Source of the DNA: Marinobacterium sp.
Lineage (GTDB): Bacteria; Pseudomonadota; Gammaproteobacteria; Pseudomonadales; Balneatricaceae
DNA: 64,000 nt
Reading direction: 5' to 3'
Assembly: GCA_030602245.1 (NCBI GenBank)
Contig: JAUWAC010000012.1
Span: forward strand, 26,603-90,602
Shown here piece by piece: positions 20,095-28,855 of this stretch; position 1 is the first letter of the stretch; every line of letters starts with the position of its first letter. The notes under the pieces were generated by a model. It was not told the origin of the DNA, searched no databases, and saw only the letters and a program-made list of their open reading frames with translations. A program made the translations under genes and the position numbers.

Positions 20095-21144
20095 ATGCTC
20101 GTGGTCAGACCGATCGAACACCGGGACCTGGATCTCCTGCACCGGATCGCCATCGAATCCGGTCCCGGCTTCACCTCGCTGCCGGATGACGCCGAATTCC
20201 TTGCCCGCAAGATCGACCAGTCCGTCACCGCGCTGCAACGGCCCCAGGCCCCGCCGGGGCCGGAAACCTATCTGTTCGTGCTTGAGGACAGCCGCACCGG
20301 CGAGGTCGCCGGTACCTGCGGTATCGCCGCCGCGGTCGGGCTCGACATGCCGTTCTACCACTACCATATCGGTACCATCGTGCACTCATCGCGCGAGCTA
20401 GGCGTGTATAACGAGTTCAAGACGCTGAATCTGTGTAACGACTACACCGGCAGTGCCGAGCTGTGCACGCTCTACCTGCGCCCCGGCTGGCGCCAGGGCG
20501 GCAACGGCAACCTGCTGTCACGCTGCCGCTTCCTGTTCATGGCCGAGCACCCGCAGCGCTTCGGCGAACGGGTCATCGCGGAGATGCGCGGTTTCACCGA
20601 CGAGCGCCACACCAACCCCTTCTGGGAGGGACTGGGACGCCGCTTTTTCTCGATGGATTATGATCAGGCCGACTACCTGACCGGTGCCGGTAACAAGGTA
20701 TTTATCGCCGAACTGATGCCGACGCACTCGATCTACATCCACCTGCTGCCGGCCGATGCACAGGCGATTATCGGCAAGGTACACCCCAACACCGAGCCCG
20801 CCTGTCGGATGTTGCAGAAAGAGGGTTTTCGCTTCGAAAACTATGTCGATATCTTCGATGCCGGCCCGACACTGGCGGCGCGTCAGGAAAACATCCGCGC
20901 CATCACCCAGAGCCGGCGCGTGAAAGTGCAGATCAGTGCACAGCCGGAGATTGGTGAAAAGAGTGGCGAGAGCCATCAGTTCCTGATCGCGAACACCCGC
21001 ACCACCGGCTTTCGCTGCACCGTCACACAGCTCAGGCCCGGTCGCTCACAGGTGCGCCTGACGCCTGCGCTGGCCGATCTGCTCGGCGTAGACGATGGCG
21101 ACCTCGTGCGGGTCGTGTCGATGCGCCGCCGCGCACCGCTTTAA
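20095..21144 (+). CDS. astA: Arginine N-succinyltransferase AstA
   Basis: 349 residues, the normal AstA length. The sequence starts MLVVRPIEHRDLDLLHRIA and has the family blocks SGPGFTSLPDD, HYHIGTIVHSSRELGVYN, LCTLYLRP, NPFWEGLGRRFFSMDY and LMPTHSIYIHLLP. The enzyme uses succinyl-CoA to succinylate arginine, the first step of the AST pathway that turns arginine to glutamate. The other ast genes (astC, astD, astB, astE) are not in this window, so it is a lone gene here. The stop overlaps that of the convergent sensor kinase (TTAA at 21141-21144). Confidence 0.95.
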   Translation: MLVVRPIEHRDLDLLHRIAIESGPGFTSLPDDAEFLARKIDQSVTALQRPQAPPGPETYLFVLEDSRTGEVAGTCGIAAAVGLDMPFYHYHIGTIVHSSRELGVYNEFKTLNLCNDYTGSAELCTLYLRPGWRQGGNGNLLSRCRFLFMAEHPQRFGERVIAEMRGFTDERHTNPFWEGLGRRFFSMDYDQADYLTGAGNKVFIAELMPTHSIYIHLLPADAQAIIGKVHPNTEPACRMLQKEGFRFENYVDIFDAGPTLAARQENIRAITQSRRVKVQISAQPEIGEKSGESHQFLIANTRTTGFRCTVTQLRPGRSQVRLTPALADLLGVDDGDLVRVVSMRRRAPL

Positions 21145-22484
21145 CCGGCCCGCACGCGGTTGGGTTCGATCAGCCGCGCCGGCAGCCGGATCATCGCTTC
21201 CAGCCCCCCGTCCGGGTGGTTGCGCAGCTTCAGCGTACCGCCCAGACGCTCAGTGGCGCGGCGCACGATACTCAGCCCCAGGCCAAAGCCATCCTGCTGC
21301 TGCGTACGCCCGCGCGTAAACGGCTCGGTCAGGCGGCCAAGCAACGCCTCCGGAACCCCCGGTCCCTCGTCGCGAACCCACAGCAGCAGCTCCCGCCGTT
21401 CGGTCAGGCGCGCGCCGAGGTGTACGGGTGCCTCGACCGGGGTGTACTTGAGCGCGTTACTGATCAGGTTATCCAGCGCCCGGCGCAACAGATCCTCATT
21501 GGCGCGCAGCTGCAAGGATTCAGGTTCGACACTGACATCCAGCACCCGCTCGGGCTGGGTAAAGCCAACATCGCCGGCGATGGCGTCGAATAGTTCGCCC
21601 AGCGCAAAGGGCGGCCCCTCCACCGCGGTCTGATCCAGCCGCGACAGGGACAGGATCTCGGCGATCAGACTGTCCAGCTGCTCGCATTCGTGGTTGATGC
21701 GCTGTGCCGTGGCATCGCCCGCACCGAGTTTCTGCTCCGCCAGACCGGCCGCCACCTGCAGCCGCGCCAGCGGTGCGCGCAGTTCATGTGACACATCCTG
21801 CAACAGCCGCTGCTGCGCCGTCAGCGTCTCCTCGACATAGCCCGCCATCTGGTTGAACTCTCGCGACAGCTCGCCGATCTCGTCGCGCCGGGCACTGAGC
21901 CGGTTGTCGGCACGACTGCTGAGGTTCTGGTGGTGGTACAGCTCCTGCGCATGGCGACACAGCTGATTGATCGGGCGCACGATCAGCCAGCTCAGCAGCA
22001 GGCTCGCCAGTGCCGACACCAGCAGCACCAGTACCGCCTGCATCGAGACCAGAAAACCGAGCAGGCGCTTGAGGTAGATCCCCTCCTGGGGCGGTGGCAC
22101 CAACAGCTCCAGCGGTTTGCCACCGAGGGTTTCGACGCTGAACCGCACCATCCGCCCCGGTGGCGGAGGCGACGCATCGGGGCCAAGAATCACCCGACCG
22201 GTCGTCGGATCGACGATCCACAGCGGCATCAGCCGCTCCTTATGGCGATGCTTGTGTTCACGATCATCGTCATCCTTGTCACGACGACCATATACCGCCT
22301 CGCCACGGGCCTGGCGCTCCAGCATCAGGCTCGCCTGCGCACGGGCACGGGTTTCCAGCAGTTCCAGACTCTGCCGTCGTTCAGCCACTTCCAGCACGCC
22401 AAGCACGGCAATGCCGGTACCGGCGGCACTGATCAGCCAGATGACCAGAAAGATCTTCCAGAACAGCTTGCGATACCACTTCAT
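21141..22484 (-). CDS. cpxA: CpxA-like sensor histidine kinase
   Basis: 447 residues: TM1 (about 8-30), a periplasmic domain (about 31-135), TM2 (about 140-165), HAMP, HisKA with the phospho-acceptor His in DVSHELRAPLARL, and HATPase with NLISNALKYTP, DEGPGVPE and GFGLGLSIVRR. The periplasmic domain has a charged stretch, KDDDDREHKHRHKE (about 66-79), rich in Asp and His, not typical of CpxA. It overlaps the upstream regulator gene by 4 bp. The Cpx assignment rests on the CpxR box and CpxP-like gene next door. It should sense envelope stress and phosphorylate the partner regulator. Confidence 0.88.
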   Translation of the reverse strand: MKWYRKLFWKIFLVIWLISAAGTGIAVLGVLEVAERRQSLELLETRARAQASLMLERQARGEAVYGRRDKDDDDREHKHRHKERLMPLWIVDPTTGRVILGPDASPPPPGRMVRFSVETLGGKPLELLVPPPQEGIYLKRLLGFLVSMQAVLVLLVSALASLLLSWLIVRPINQLCRHAQELYHHQNLSSRADNRLSARRDEIGELSREFNQMAGYVEETLTAQQRLLQDVSHELRAPLARLQVAAGLAEQKLGAGDATAQRINHECEQLDSLIAEILSLSRLDQTAVEGPPFALGELFDAIAGDVGFTQPERVLDVSVEPESLQLRANEDLLRRALDNLISNALKYTPVEAPVHLGARLTERRELLLWVRDEGPGVPEALLGRLTEPFTRGRTQQQDGFGLGLSIVRRATERLGGTLKLRNHPDGGLEAMIRLPARLIEPNRVRAG

Positions 22485-23191
22485 GGCAGCTCCCGCACAA
22501 ACTGATACCCCTGCCCGCGCACGGTCTTGATCAGCTCGCCATCGATCAGCGCTGCCAGCTTCTGGCGCACCCGACTGACATGCACATCCAGCGCACGGTC
22601 ATAGGCGGTGAGCTTGCGATGCAGCACCAGCTCCGTCAGCTGCTCTTTGCTCATGACCCGCCCGGCGTTCTGCATCAGGTAAGCCAGTACGTTGAACTCC
22701 GCACTGGTCAGCTCGACCGGCTCACCGGCCGCGCGTACCTCACGGGTGCCCGGATCCAGCTCGATCCCGCACAGGGTGACCGGATGCACCGGGAACAGAC
22801 GGTTTTCTGCCGGTGCCGCGGGCGCCGCCCGGCGCAGCACGGCCCGGATGCGGGCCAGCAGCTCGCGCGGATTGCAGGGCTTGCCGAGATAGTCATCGGC
22901 TCCCATCTCCAGCCCGAGGATACGGTCGATCTCATCACCCCGGCCGGTCAGCATGATCACTGGCGTGCGGATGCGCGGGCGCAGTTGCTGCAACAGCTCA
23001 AGACCGCTGGCACCGGGCATCTGAATATCGAGAATCAGCAGATCCCACTGTTCACTGCCCTCAAGTCGCGCCACCGCCGCTTCCGCGCTGTGCACCGCTG
23101 CCACCCGGTAGCCCTCATGGCTCAGATAGTCCGACAACAGCTGACACAGCGCGTCGTCGTCATCGATGATCAACAGCTTCTCGCCGCTCAT
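22481..23191 (-). CDS. cpxR: CpxR-like OmpR-family response regulator
   Basis: 236 residues. The receiver domain has the acidic pocket DDDD (11-14), phospho-acceptor Asp in LLILDIQMPGASG, Thr in VIMLTGRG and Lys in DDYLGKPCNPREL. The C-terminal winged helix has the OmpR pattern (VELTSAEFNVLAYLMQNAGRVMSKEQL, YDRALDVHVSRVRQKL). It overlaps the kinase gene by 4 bp and is divergent from the CpxP/Spy-like gene. A perfect CpxR box lies in the shared promoter region, suggesting autoregulation and control of the periplasmic protein. Confidence 0.92.
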   Translation of the reverse strand: MSGEKLLIIDDDDALCQLLSDYLSHEGYRVAAVHSAEAAVARLEGSEQWDLLILDIQMPGASGLELLQQLRPRIRTPVIMLTGRGDEIDRILGLEMGADDYLGKPCNPRELLARIRAVLRRAAPAAPAENRLFPVHPVTLCGIELDPGTREVRAAGEPVELTSAEFNVLAYLMQNAGRVMSKEQLTELVLHRKLTAYDRALDVHVSRVRQKLAALIDGELIKTVRGQGYQFVRELP

Positions 23192-23253
23192 CCGTTTCTC
23201 CGTCGTTTCGCTTTATATCCATAGTAAAAGGTTCGGTACCGGCTTTGGCAGCC

Positions 23254-23268
23254 TTTACCAAACTTTAC
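23254..23268 (-). promoter_or_regulatory. CpxR box between cpxR-like and cpxP-like genes
   Basis: On the minus strand GTAAA-GTTTG-GTAAA exactly matches the CpxR consensus GTAAA-N5-GTAAA. It lies 63 bp upstream of the regulator ATG and 75 bp upstream of the CpxP-like ATG. A further AGTAAA occurs at 23223. Confidence 0.82.
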
Positions 23269-23342
23269 GCCGCCCTAACCCAACTTAGCGTGGTCCGCCG
23301 CCATACTGCACTCAACAACAGCGAGATCTGAGGAGAGTTCAC

Positions 23343-23816
23343 ATGCGCACGACCACTTTTCGTAAACTGGTAACCGGCGCCGTCGCCGCCACCATCCTGA
23401 CCGGCGCGACCGCCGGTATCGCTCTGGCCCATGATCGCGGCGATGAACGCCACGAACGCATGGCCCGGGTGCTCGAGCTGAGCGACGAGCAACAGGCACA
23501 GCTGCAGCAGCTCTGGTCTGAGCGTCGCGAGGCGATGCTGGAACGCCGGGATGAGCGTGGCGGCAAGGGTATGGCGCTCGGCGCGCTGGATCCGACGGCC
23601 GACAACTTCGATGCCGAGGTGGAAAAGCTGATTGCCGATGCACAGGCACGCGTCGCCGAGCGGATCCAGGCACAGGCGGAAATGAAGCGGAAAATGAGCG
23701 AGATTCTGACACCGGAACAGCGTGAGAAATGGCAGGCCATGATGGCCGAGCGCGGCGAACGCGGTGAGCACGGCTTTGGCAAGCACCACGGCAAGAAGGA
23801 CCGTGACTGCCGCTGA
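23343..23816 (+). CDS. CpxP/Spy-family periplasmic protein
   Basis: 157 residues with a signal peptide (RKLVTGAVAATILTGATAGIALA). The mature part is mostly alpha-helical and charged, with two LTxxQ-type motifs, LSDEQQAQLQQLW and LTPEQREKWQAM, the mark of the Spy/CpxP family. The C-terminus (HGFGKHHGKKDRDC) is His-rich and could bind metal. CpxP damps the sensor CpxA, and Spy is an ATP-independent chaperone; both are induced by envelope stress. The position opposite a CpxR/A pair, with a CpxR box between, favours the CpxP role. Confidence 0.9.
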   Translation: MRTTTFRKLVTGAVAATILTGATAGIALAHDRGDERHERMARVLELSDEQQAQLQQLWSERREAMLERRDERGGKGMALGALDPTADNFDAEVEKLIADAQARVAERIQAQAEMKRKMSEILTPEQREKWQAMMAERGERGEHGFGKHHGKKDRDCR

Positions 23817-23854
23817 TCACGCCTGAACAGCGGTCAGACACAACACGCAGAAAC

Positions 23855-23885
23855 AAAAAGAGAGTGCCGCTGCACTCTCTTTTTT
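23855..23885. terminator. Bidirectional terminator between cpxP-like gene and trmB
   Basis: AAAAAGAGAGTGC (ending 23867), loop CGCT, then GCACTCTCT (23872-23880) and five T's. It serves the two convergent genes. Confidence 0.9.
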
Positions 23886-23903
23886 ATGCCTGCAGAACGC
23901 CGA

Positions 23904-24602
23904 TCATGCGATACGTTCGAAGATCAGATCCCAGACCCCATGGCCGAGTTTTTCGCCGCGGCGCTGAAACTTGGTGACGGGACGGAAGTCCGGCTGCGGT
24001 GAGTACTGGCCGTCGCCCGCCGCGTTGCGGTACCCCTCGGCTGCGCTCATCACGTCCATCATGTGCTCGGCGTAGTTTTCCCAGTCCGTCGCCATATGGA
24101 AGGTGCCGCCCGGCTTCAGCTTCTGGCGAATCGTCTGCGCAAACGCAGGCTGCACGATACGCCGCTTGTGGTGACGCTTCTTCGGCCAGGGATCGGGGAA
24201 GAACAGCTGCACGCACTCAAGGCTCTGATCCGGAATACAGCGCGCCAGCACCTCGATCGCGTCCTCGCAATAGACACGAATGTTCTCCAGCCCCTCTTCC
24301 CGGGCACGCGCCAGCAGACGGCCGACACCGGGTGGATGCACCTCAATGCCGATAAAGCCTTTCTCCGGCGCACGACGTGCCATTTCGATCAGCGAATCGC
24401 CCATGCCGAAGCCGATCTCGAGCACCACCGGACGCGCGTCGCCAAACAGGGCCTTGAAGTCGACAGGACCGTCGCTCAGTTCCAGCCCGTACAGTGGCCA
24501 GTTCTCCTTCAAGGCCCGTTCCTGCCCTTCGGTCATGCGACCGGCGCGAACGACGAAGCTGCGTACCTGACGCAGCGGACGCTGCTGTTCTGTTTCGCTC
24601 AT
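23904..24602 (-). CDS. trmB: tRNA (guanine-N7-)-methyltransferase TrmB
   Basis: About 232 residues from the ATG at 24602; the frame is open further up, but that would overlap thiG and homologues begin near [25 protein letters not shown]-binding [15 protein letters not shown] and the family motif [18 protein letters not shown] are present. It makes m7G46 in tRNA. It lies 7 bp after thiG in an apparent thiS-thiG-trmB operon, an order common in gammaproteobacteria. Confidence 0.95.
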   Translation of the reverse strand: MSETEQQRPLRQVRSFVVRAGRMTEGQERALKENWPLYGLELSDGPVDFKALFGDARPVVLEIGFGMGDSLIEMARRAPEKGFIGIEVHPPGVGRLLARAREEGLENIRVYCEDAIEVLARCIPDQSLECVQLFFPDPWPKKRHHKRRIVQPAFAQTIRQKLKPGGTFHMATDWENYAEHMMDVMSAAEGYRNAAGDGQYSPQPDFRPVTKFQRRGEKLGHGVWDLIFERIA

Positions 24603-24609
24603 GCCTGCC

Positions 24610-25404
24610 TCAGCTGATGGTACCGTCCAACGGGGAAGATGCACTGGCGTAGGCTTTGCGCGGCATGCGCCCGGCCAGGAACGCCTCGCGACCCGCCTCG
24701 ATCGCCTTGCGCATGGCGCTCGCCATCAGGACCGGGTTCTGTGCCGCCGCGATCGCGGTGTTCATCAGCACACCGGCGCAGCCCATCTCCATCGCCACCG
24801 CCGCATCGGACGCGGTGCCGACACCGGCATCCACGATGATCGGCACCTTGGCCTCCTCCATGATCAGACGGATATTGTGCGGGTTGAGGATGCCAAGACC
24901 GGAGCCGATCAGGGAGCCGAGCGGCATGACGGCGACACAGCCCATCTCTTCCAGCTGCTTGGCCACGATCGGGTCGTCGTTGGTGTACACCATCACCTTG
25001 AAGCCGTCCTTGATCAGGGTTTCAGCGGCGGCGAGGGTTTCCACGATGTTCGGGTACAGGGTCTTCTGGTCACCCAGAACTTCGAGTTTGACCAGATCGT
25101 GACCGTCCAGCAGCTCACGCGCCAGACGGCAGGTGCGCACCGCATCCTGTGCGGTATAGCATCCGGCCGTGTTGGGCAGGATGGTGTACTTGTCCGGGCT
25201 GACGACGTCGAGCAGGTTCGGCTCGTCCGGGTTCTGGCCGATGTTGGTGCGGCGGACCGCCACGGTGACGATTTCGGCGCCGCTGGCCGCGATCGCCTCA
25301 CCGGTTTCCTGCAGATCCTTGTACTTGCCGGTACCGACCAGCAGACGGGACCGATAGCTCTTGCCGGCGATTACCAGCGCGTCGTTCAGCTGTTGCTCTG
25401 ACAT
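24610..25404 (-). CDS. thiG: Thiazole synthase ThiG
   Basis: 264 residues from the ATG at 25404 (homology begins at [28 protein letters not shown]). It is a TIM-barrel enzyme that joins deoxyxylulose phosphate, dehydroglycine and ThiS-bound sulfur to make the thiazole of thiamine. Seen: the phosphate-binding blocks [13 protein letters not shown] and [19 protein letters not shown], and the early VLGD-containing strand with a substrate Lys. It sits 52 bp downstream of thiS. No TPP riboswitch was recognised upstream. Confidence 0.96.
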   Translation of the reverse strand: MSEQQLNDALVIAGKSYRSRLLVGTGKYKDLQETGEAIAASGAEIVTVAVRRTNIGQNPDEPNLLDVVSPDKYTILPNTAGCYTAQDAVRTCRLARELLDGHDLVKLEVLGDQKTLYPNIVETLAAAETLIKDGFKVMVYTNDDPIVAKQLEEMGCVAVMPLGSLIGSGLGILNPHNIRLIMEEAKVPIIVDAGVGTASDAAVAMEMGCAGVLMNTAIAAAQNPVLMASAMRKAIEAGREAFLAGRMPRKAYASASSPLDGTIS

Positions 25405-25456
25405 CGTGTAAATCCTGCGTTGATTCTGATTGAAACCCCTGCCGTGCGTCGTGCCC

Positions 25457-25657
25457 TCAACCGCCACCGATGGCGTGCACGATCTCGATCCGATCACCCT
25501 CGCTGAGGACCGTGGTGCCGTGCTCGCTGCGCGGAATGATCTCCATATTCAGTTCGACGGCAATCCGCTTGCCGGCCAGCCCCATCTGCTCGACCAGCTC
25601 ACCGAGGGTACGGCAGTCGCGAGCCTCGAAGGGCTCACCGTTCACCTGTATCTGCAT
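25457..25657 (-). CDS. thiS: Sulfur carrier protein ThiS
   Basis: 66 residues, a ubiquitin-like fold ([24 protein letters not shown]) ending in Gly-Gly-Gly; the family's usual C-terminus is Gly-Gly, whose carboxylate is thiolated to carry sulfur for thiazole synthesis. It overlaps the 3' end of the DUF423 gene by about 20 bp and precedes thiG. Confidence 0.93.
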   Translation of the reverse strand: MQIQVNGEPFEARDCRTLGELVEQMGLAGKRIAVELNMEIIPRSEHGTTVLSEGDRIEIVHAIGGG

Positions 25658-26036
25658 GCTGTTTTACCTTGCTGAAAACCGCCCAGGCCAGCGTCAGCCA
25701 GCCGGCAATCATGGCCACGCCACCAATCGGCGTGATAACTCCGAGATAATGCTCCCCGGTCAGCACCAGGACATAGAGGCTGCCACAGAACAGCAGCATG
25801 CCGATCAGGAACAGCCAGGCACTGACCTGCAACGCAGGCCGGTCGCTGCGCTGCCGAAGCAGGCCGACACCGAACAGGGCCAGAACATGATAGAACTGAT
25901 AGGTGACCCCGGTCTGGAATACATCGAGCATCTGAGCCGACAGCTGGGCACGCAACACGTGGGCGGCAAAAGCGCCGAGCATCACGGCCACGGCACCGGC
26001 CAGGGCCGCGATCAACAGGGTCAGACGGGCCGACAT
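25635..26036 (-). CDS. DUF423 (YgdD-like) small membrane protein
   Basis: 133 residues with four predicted membrane helices (LTLLIAALAGAVAVMLGAFAAHVL, TYQFYHVLALFGVGLL, WLFLIGMLLFCGSLYVLVL, VAMIAGWLTLAWAVF). The GAFAAHxL and TYQFYHxLAL patterns are typical of the YgdD/DUF423 family, whose function is unknown. Its 3' end overlaps thiS, so it is probably co-transcribed with the thiamine genes. Confidence 0.9.
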   Translation of the reverse strand: MSARLTLLIAALAGAVAVMLGAFAAHVLRAQLSAQMLDVFQTGVTYQFYHVLALFGVGLLRQRSDRPALQVSAWLFLIGMLLFCGSLYVLVLTGEHYLGVITPIGGVAMIAGWLTLAWAVFSKVKQHADTGER

Positions 26037-26114
26037 CGGTCACTCCGGGTTGGGAACGGGTGCTTATTATACGCGCTGCGTCCGAGAGCGTAAAAAACGG
26101 ATTCAAAAACAACA

Positions 26115-26151
26115 AAGCCGCCGGCCTTCCGAAGAAGCACACCGGCGGCTT
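26115..26151 (-). terminator. Terminator after rpoH
   Basis: AAGCCGCCGG (26115-26124) pairs with CCGGCGGCTT (26142-26151) around a 17-base loop, 17 bp past the rpoH stop. The T-run on the minus strand is short. Confidence 0.7.
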
Positions 26152-26167
26152 CCCGCATTGCGCGGCA

Positions 26168-27022
26168 TCAGACGGTCATCGCCGCCTTGATTTTGTTCAT
26201 GGCATTTTTCTCGAGCTGGCGGATACGCTCGGCCGAGACGCCGTACTTGGCCGCCAGATCGTGCAGTGTCGCCTTCTCGTCGCTGAGCCAGCGCTGCATC
26301 AGGATATCGCGGCTGCGCTCATCGAGCTTCGCCATCGCTTCCGCCAGTGCACGCTGGGAGTTCTCTTCCCAGTCGGCCGCTTCCAGCTGACTGGCAGGAT
26401 CGCTCGAGTGATCCTCGAGATAGGCCGCCGGCGCCTGCCAGGCGCTGTCTTCGTCACTGTCCAGCGGCGCATCGAACGCCGTGTCAGTGGACGCCAGACG
26501 CCCTTCCATCTGACGCACCGCCTTCTCATCCACGCCCAGATCTTCAGCGACGGCCTTGACCTCTTCGTTGGTCATCCAGCCCAGCCCCTTCTTCTGCGAA
26601 CGCAGATTGAAGAACAGCTTGCGCTGCGCCTTGGTGGTGGCGATTTTCACGATGCGCCAGTTGCGCAGGATAAACTCGTGCATCTCGGCCTTGATCCAGT
26701 GCACGGCAAAAGACACCAGCCGTACCCCCATGGTCGGGTCGAAACGCTTGACGGCCTTCATCAGGCCCACATTCCCCTCCTGAATCAGGTCTGCCAGCGG
26801 CAGGCCATAGCCGGAGTAGGTACGTGCGATGTGGACGACGAAACGCAGATGGGACATGACCAGCTGCCGAGCGGCGTCCAGGTCGTTCTGGTAATGCAGA
26901 CGTTCAGCCAGCTCTCGCTCCTCCTCGGCAGTGAGGATCGGTATTGTGCTCACACTCTGCACGTAGGCGTCGACATTGCGCCCCGGCGAGAGCTGTTCAA
27001 CAACTTGCAAGCTCGTGCCCAT
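26168..27022 (-). CDS. rpoH: RNA polymerase sigma-32 (heat-shock) factor RpoH
   Basis: 284 residues. Sigma region 2 carries [31 protein letters not shown], followed by [27 protein letters not shown]. The RpoH box [10 protein letters not shown] (regions 2.4-3 boundary) identifies RpoH among group 3 sigma factors. Region 4 has [24 protein letters not shown]. It directs transcription of chaperones and proteases on heat shock. It lies downstream of ftsX after a terminator, so it has its own promoter; a palindrome at 27084-27098 is in that leader. Confidence 0.97.
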   Translation of the reverse strand: MGTSLQVVEQLSPGRNVDAYVQSVSTIPILTAEEERELAERLHYQNDLDAARQLVMSHLRFVVHIARTYSGYGLPLADLIQEGNVGLMKAVKRFDPTMGVRLVSFAVHWIKAEMHEFILRNWRIVKIATTKAQRKLFFNLRSQKKGLGWMTNEEVKAVAEDLGVDEKAVRQMEGRLASTDTAFDAPLDSDEDSAWQAPAAYLEDHSSDPASQLEAADWEENSQRALAEAMAKLDERSRDILMQRWLSDEKATLHDLAAKYGVSAERIRQLEKNAMNKIKAAMTV

Positions 27023-27083
27023 TGAAAGAGTGACCTCTAAACATTCCAGACGGATTCAACCACACCCTCAGACCCGATCAGCC

Positions 27084-27098
27084 CGCGGAAGTTCCGCG
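27084..27098. promoter_or_regulatory. 15-bp palindrome in the rpoH leader
   Basis: CGCGGAA-G-TTCCGCG is perfectly symmetric and sits 62-76 bp upstream of the rpoH ATG. It has no T-tract. It could be an operator or an mRNA hairpin that affects heat-regulated translation; neither can be shown from the sequence. Confidence 0.4.
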
Positions 27099-27154
27099 TT
27101 CAAGCCGGCCCGGACAGCCATCGGGAGCGGCCACCGAATCGTTACGGCGACCGG

Positions 27155-27174
27155 AAAAAATAGCGCCTCGGCGC
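27155..27174 (-). terminator. Terminator after ftsX
   Basis: On the minus strand a GCGC/GCGC stem with a CGAG tetraloop is followed by TATTTTTT. It lies about 20 bp past the ftsX stop. Confidence 0.6.
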
Positions 27175-27194
27175 GTAAAACGCAATAGATTGTC

Positions 27195-28190
27195 TTAACC
27201 CGGCTCGATATCCCGCAGGTGACGACCGACCGCGATCCAGGCCCCGCCCAACCCCAGCAGCATGCCCGTACTCAGCAGCGTCAGCGACGCGCCGATTCCC
27301 AGCCCCTGCACAACATAGCCGTTGAGATACAGTGTCGCCAGCGCCTGCACCGGCTCGGCGATCAGCGCCAGCGCCAGCTGCGCCAGCAGCCAGGCCAGCA
27401 GCGCACCAAACAGGCCGAACCAGACGCCGCTGTAGAGGAACGGACGCCGCACCCAGGCATCGGTTGCGCCCACCATCTTGCTGACCAGAATCTCGTCACG
27501 GCGGCTTTCGATCGTCATCCGTACCGTGTTGCCGACCACCAGCAGCACCGTCAATGACAGCAGACCGCCCAGCACCCAGGCACTGCGTTCAGCCAGCGCC
27601 ATGAACGCCGCCAGCCGCCGCACCCACTCCAGATCCAGCCGCGCCTCCTCGACCTCCGGCAGCTGCGCCAGCGCCTGCTGCATCCGGGTCAGCGCCGCCG
27701 GATCGCTGCTGCGCGGGATCAGGGTGATGACCGCCGGCAACGGGTTGCTGTCAAAAAACTCGAGCAGATCATCGAAACGGGTGTAGCGGCGGAAGTCTTC
27801 CAGCCCCTTCTCCGGGCTGATCAGCTCCACTGACACCAGATCGTCGCGCAGCAGCAGTTCACGGCTGAGCTGATCGACCCGTTCGGCGCTGAGCGTCACA
27901 TCGAGATAGAGCGAGATATGCGGATCCGTATCGATGCCGGCGCTGAGTTGTTCGACATTTTTCAGCGCCGTGAAGATGAAGCTCGGCAGCGCCAGCGCGA
28001 TCGCCAGTACCGCCAGCGTCATCAGCGATGCCAGCGGCGTGCTCCACAGCCGCACCAGCGCCTGACGCGCCACTTCCATATGGTGGCGCAGCCAGCCGCG
28101 CATGCGGTCGGCCACGCCGATACGGTGCTGTACGGCCCCGCGTCGTGGTGTTGCACCGCCGCGGCGGCTGTTACGGGGTTCAGCGGCCAT
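27195..28190 (-). CDS. ftsX: Cell-division ABC transporter permease FtsX
   Basis: About 331 residues from the ATG at 28190, which overlaps ftsE by 11 bp. A basic N-terminal tail is followed by TM1 (LASLMTLAVLAIALALPSFIF), a periplasmic loop (about 70-200) and three TMs near the C-terminus (AWVLGGLLSLTVLLVVGNTVR; FGLFGALLAWLLAQLALALI; LTLLSTGMLLGLGGAWIAVG). The motif RMTIESRRDEILVSKMVGATDAWVRRPFL is characteristic. FtsEX activates septal amidases through EnvC, which is encoded at 57902-59038. Confidence 0.95.
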   Translation of the reverse strand: MAAEPRNSRRGGATPRRGAVQHRIGVADRMRGWLRHHMEVARQALVRLWSTPLASLMTLAVLAIALALPSFIFTALKNVEQLSAGIDTDPHISLYLDVTLSAERVDQLSRELLLRDDLVSVELISPEKGLEDFRRYTRFDDLLEFFDSNPLPAVITLIPRSSDPAALTRMQQALAQLPEVEEARLDLEWVRRLAAFMALAERSAWVLGGLLSLTVLLVVGNTVRMTIESRRDEILVSKMVGATDAWVRRPFLYSGVWFGLFGALLAWLLAQLALALIAEPVQALATLYLNGYVVQGLGIGASLTLLSTGMLLGLGGAWIAVGRHLRDIEPG

Positions 28191-28848
28191 CGTCGACCAA
28201 CCGCCCACCCTGCAGCGTCAGCACCCGGTGGCGCAGACGGTTGATCAGGGACAGATCGTGACTGGCGATCAGCACTGTGGTGCCGATCCGGTTGAACTGC
28301 TCGAACAGGTGCATGATGTCCTCCGACAGCGCCGGATCCAGGTTGCCGGTCGGCTCGTCGGCCAGCAGCAATCGGGGTTTGTGGACGATGGCACGGGCGA
28401 TGCCGATGCGCTGCTGCTCGCCGCTGGAGAGGGTGACGGGGTTGAGTTTTTCACGCGACAGCAGGCCCACCTTGTCGAGCGCCGCACGCACACGCCGCGC
28501 CGCATCCACCGGATCGTAGCCGGAGATCTGCAGCGGCAGCGCAACGTTGTCGAACACGCTGCGATCGAACAGCAGTTGGTGGTTCTGAAACACGACACCG
28601 ATCTGGCGCCGATGAAACGGGATCTGCTTGCGCGGCAGCCGCGACAGGTCCTGCTCGCCCACCCAGACCTCGCCGCGGGTGGGGCGCTCCATCAGCATGA
28701 TCAGCTTCAGCAACGTACTCTTGCCGGCACCGGAGTGACCGGTCAGAAACGCCAGCTCGCCCGACTCCAGGGCGAAGTTGAGCCCCGTCAGCGCTTCGTG
28801 GCCGTTGGGGTAGCGTTTGCCGACATTGCTGAAGCGGATCGCTGTCAT
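28180..28848 (-). CDS. ftsE: Cell-division ATP-binding protein FtsE
   Basis: 222 residues from the ATG at 28848. The ABC signature is complete: Walker A GHSGAGKSTLLKL, Q loop in VVFQNHQLL, signature LSSGEQQRIGIARA, Walker B LLLADEPTGNLD, and the switch His in SHDLSLI. It partners FtsX, links FtsZ and FtsA to septal peptidoglycan hydrolysis, and sits in the order ftsY-ftsE-ftsX, 7 bp after ftsY. Confidence 0.97.
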   Translation of the reverse strand: MTAIRFSNVGKRYPNGHEALTGLNFALESGELAFLTGHSGAGKSTLLKLIMLMERPTRGEVWVGEQDLSRLPRKQIPFHRRQIGVVFQNHQLLFDRSVFDNVALPLQISGYDPVDAARRVRAALDKVGLLSREKLNPVTLSSGEQQRIGIARAIVHKPRLLLADEPTGNLDPALSEDIMHLFEQFNRIGTTVLIASHDLSLINRLRHRVLTLQGGRLVDDGR

Positions 28849-28855
28849 ACCGGAC

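Noticed and set aside
25405..25500. TPP riboswitch before thiG/thiS
   Set aside because: No THI-element core was recognised; thiS overlaps the upstream DUF423 gene, leaving no leader.
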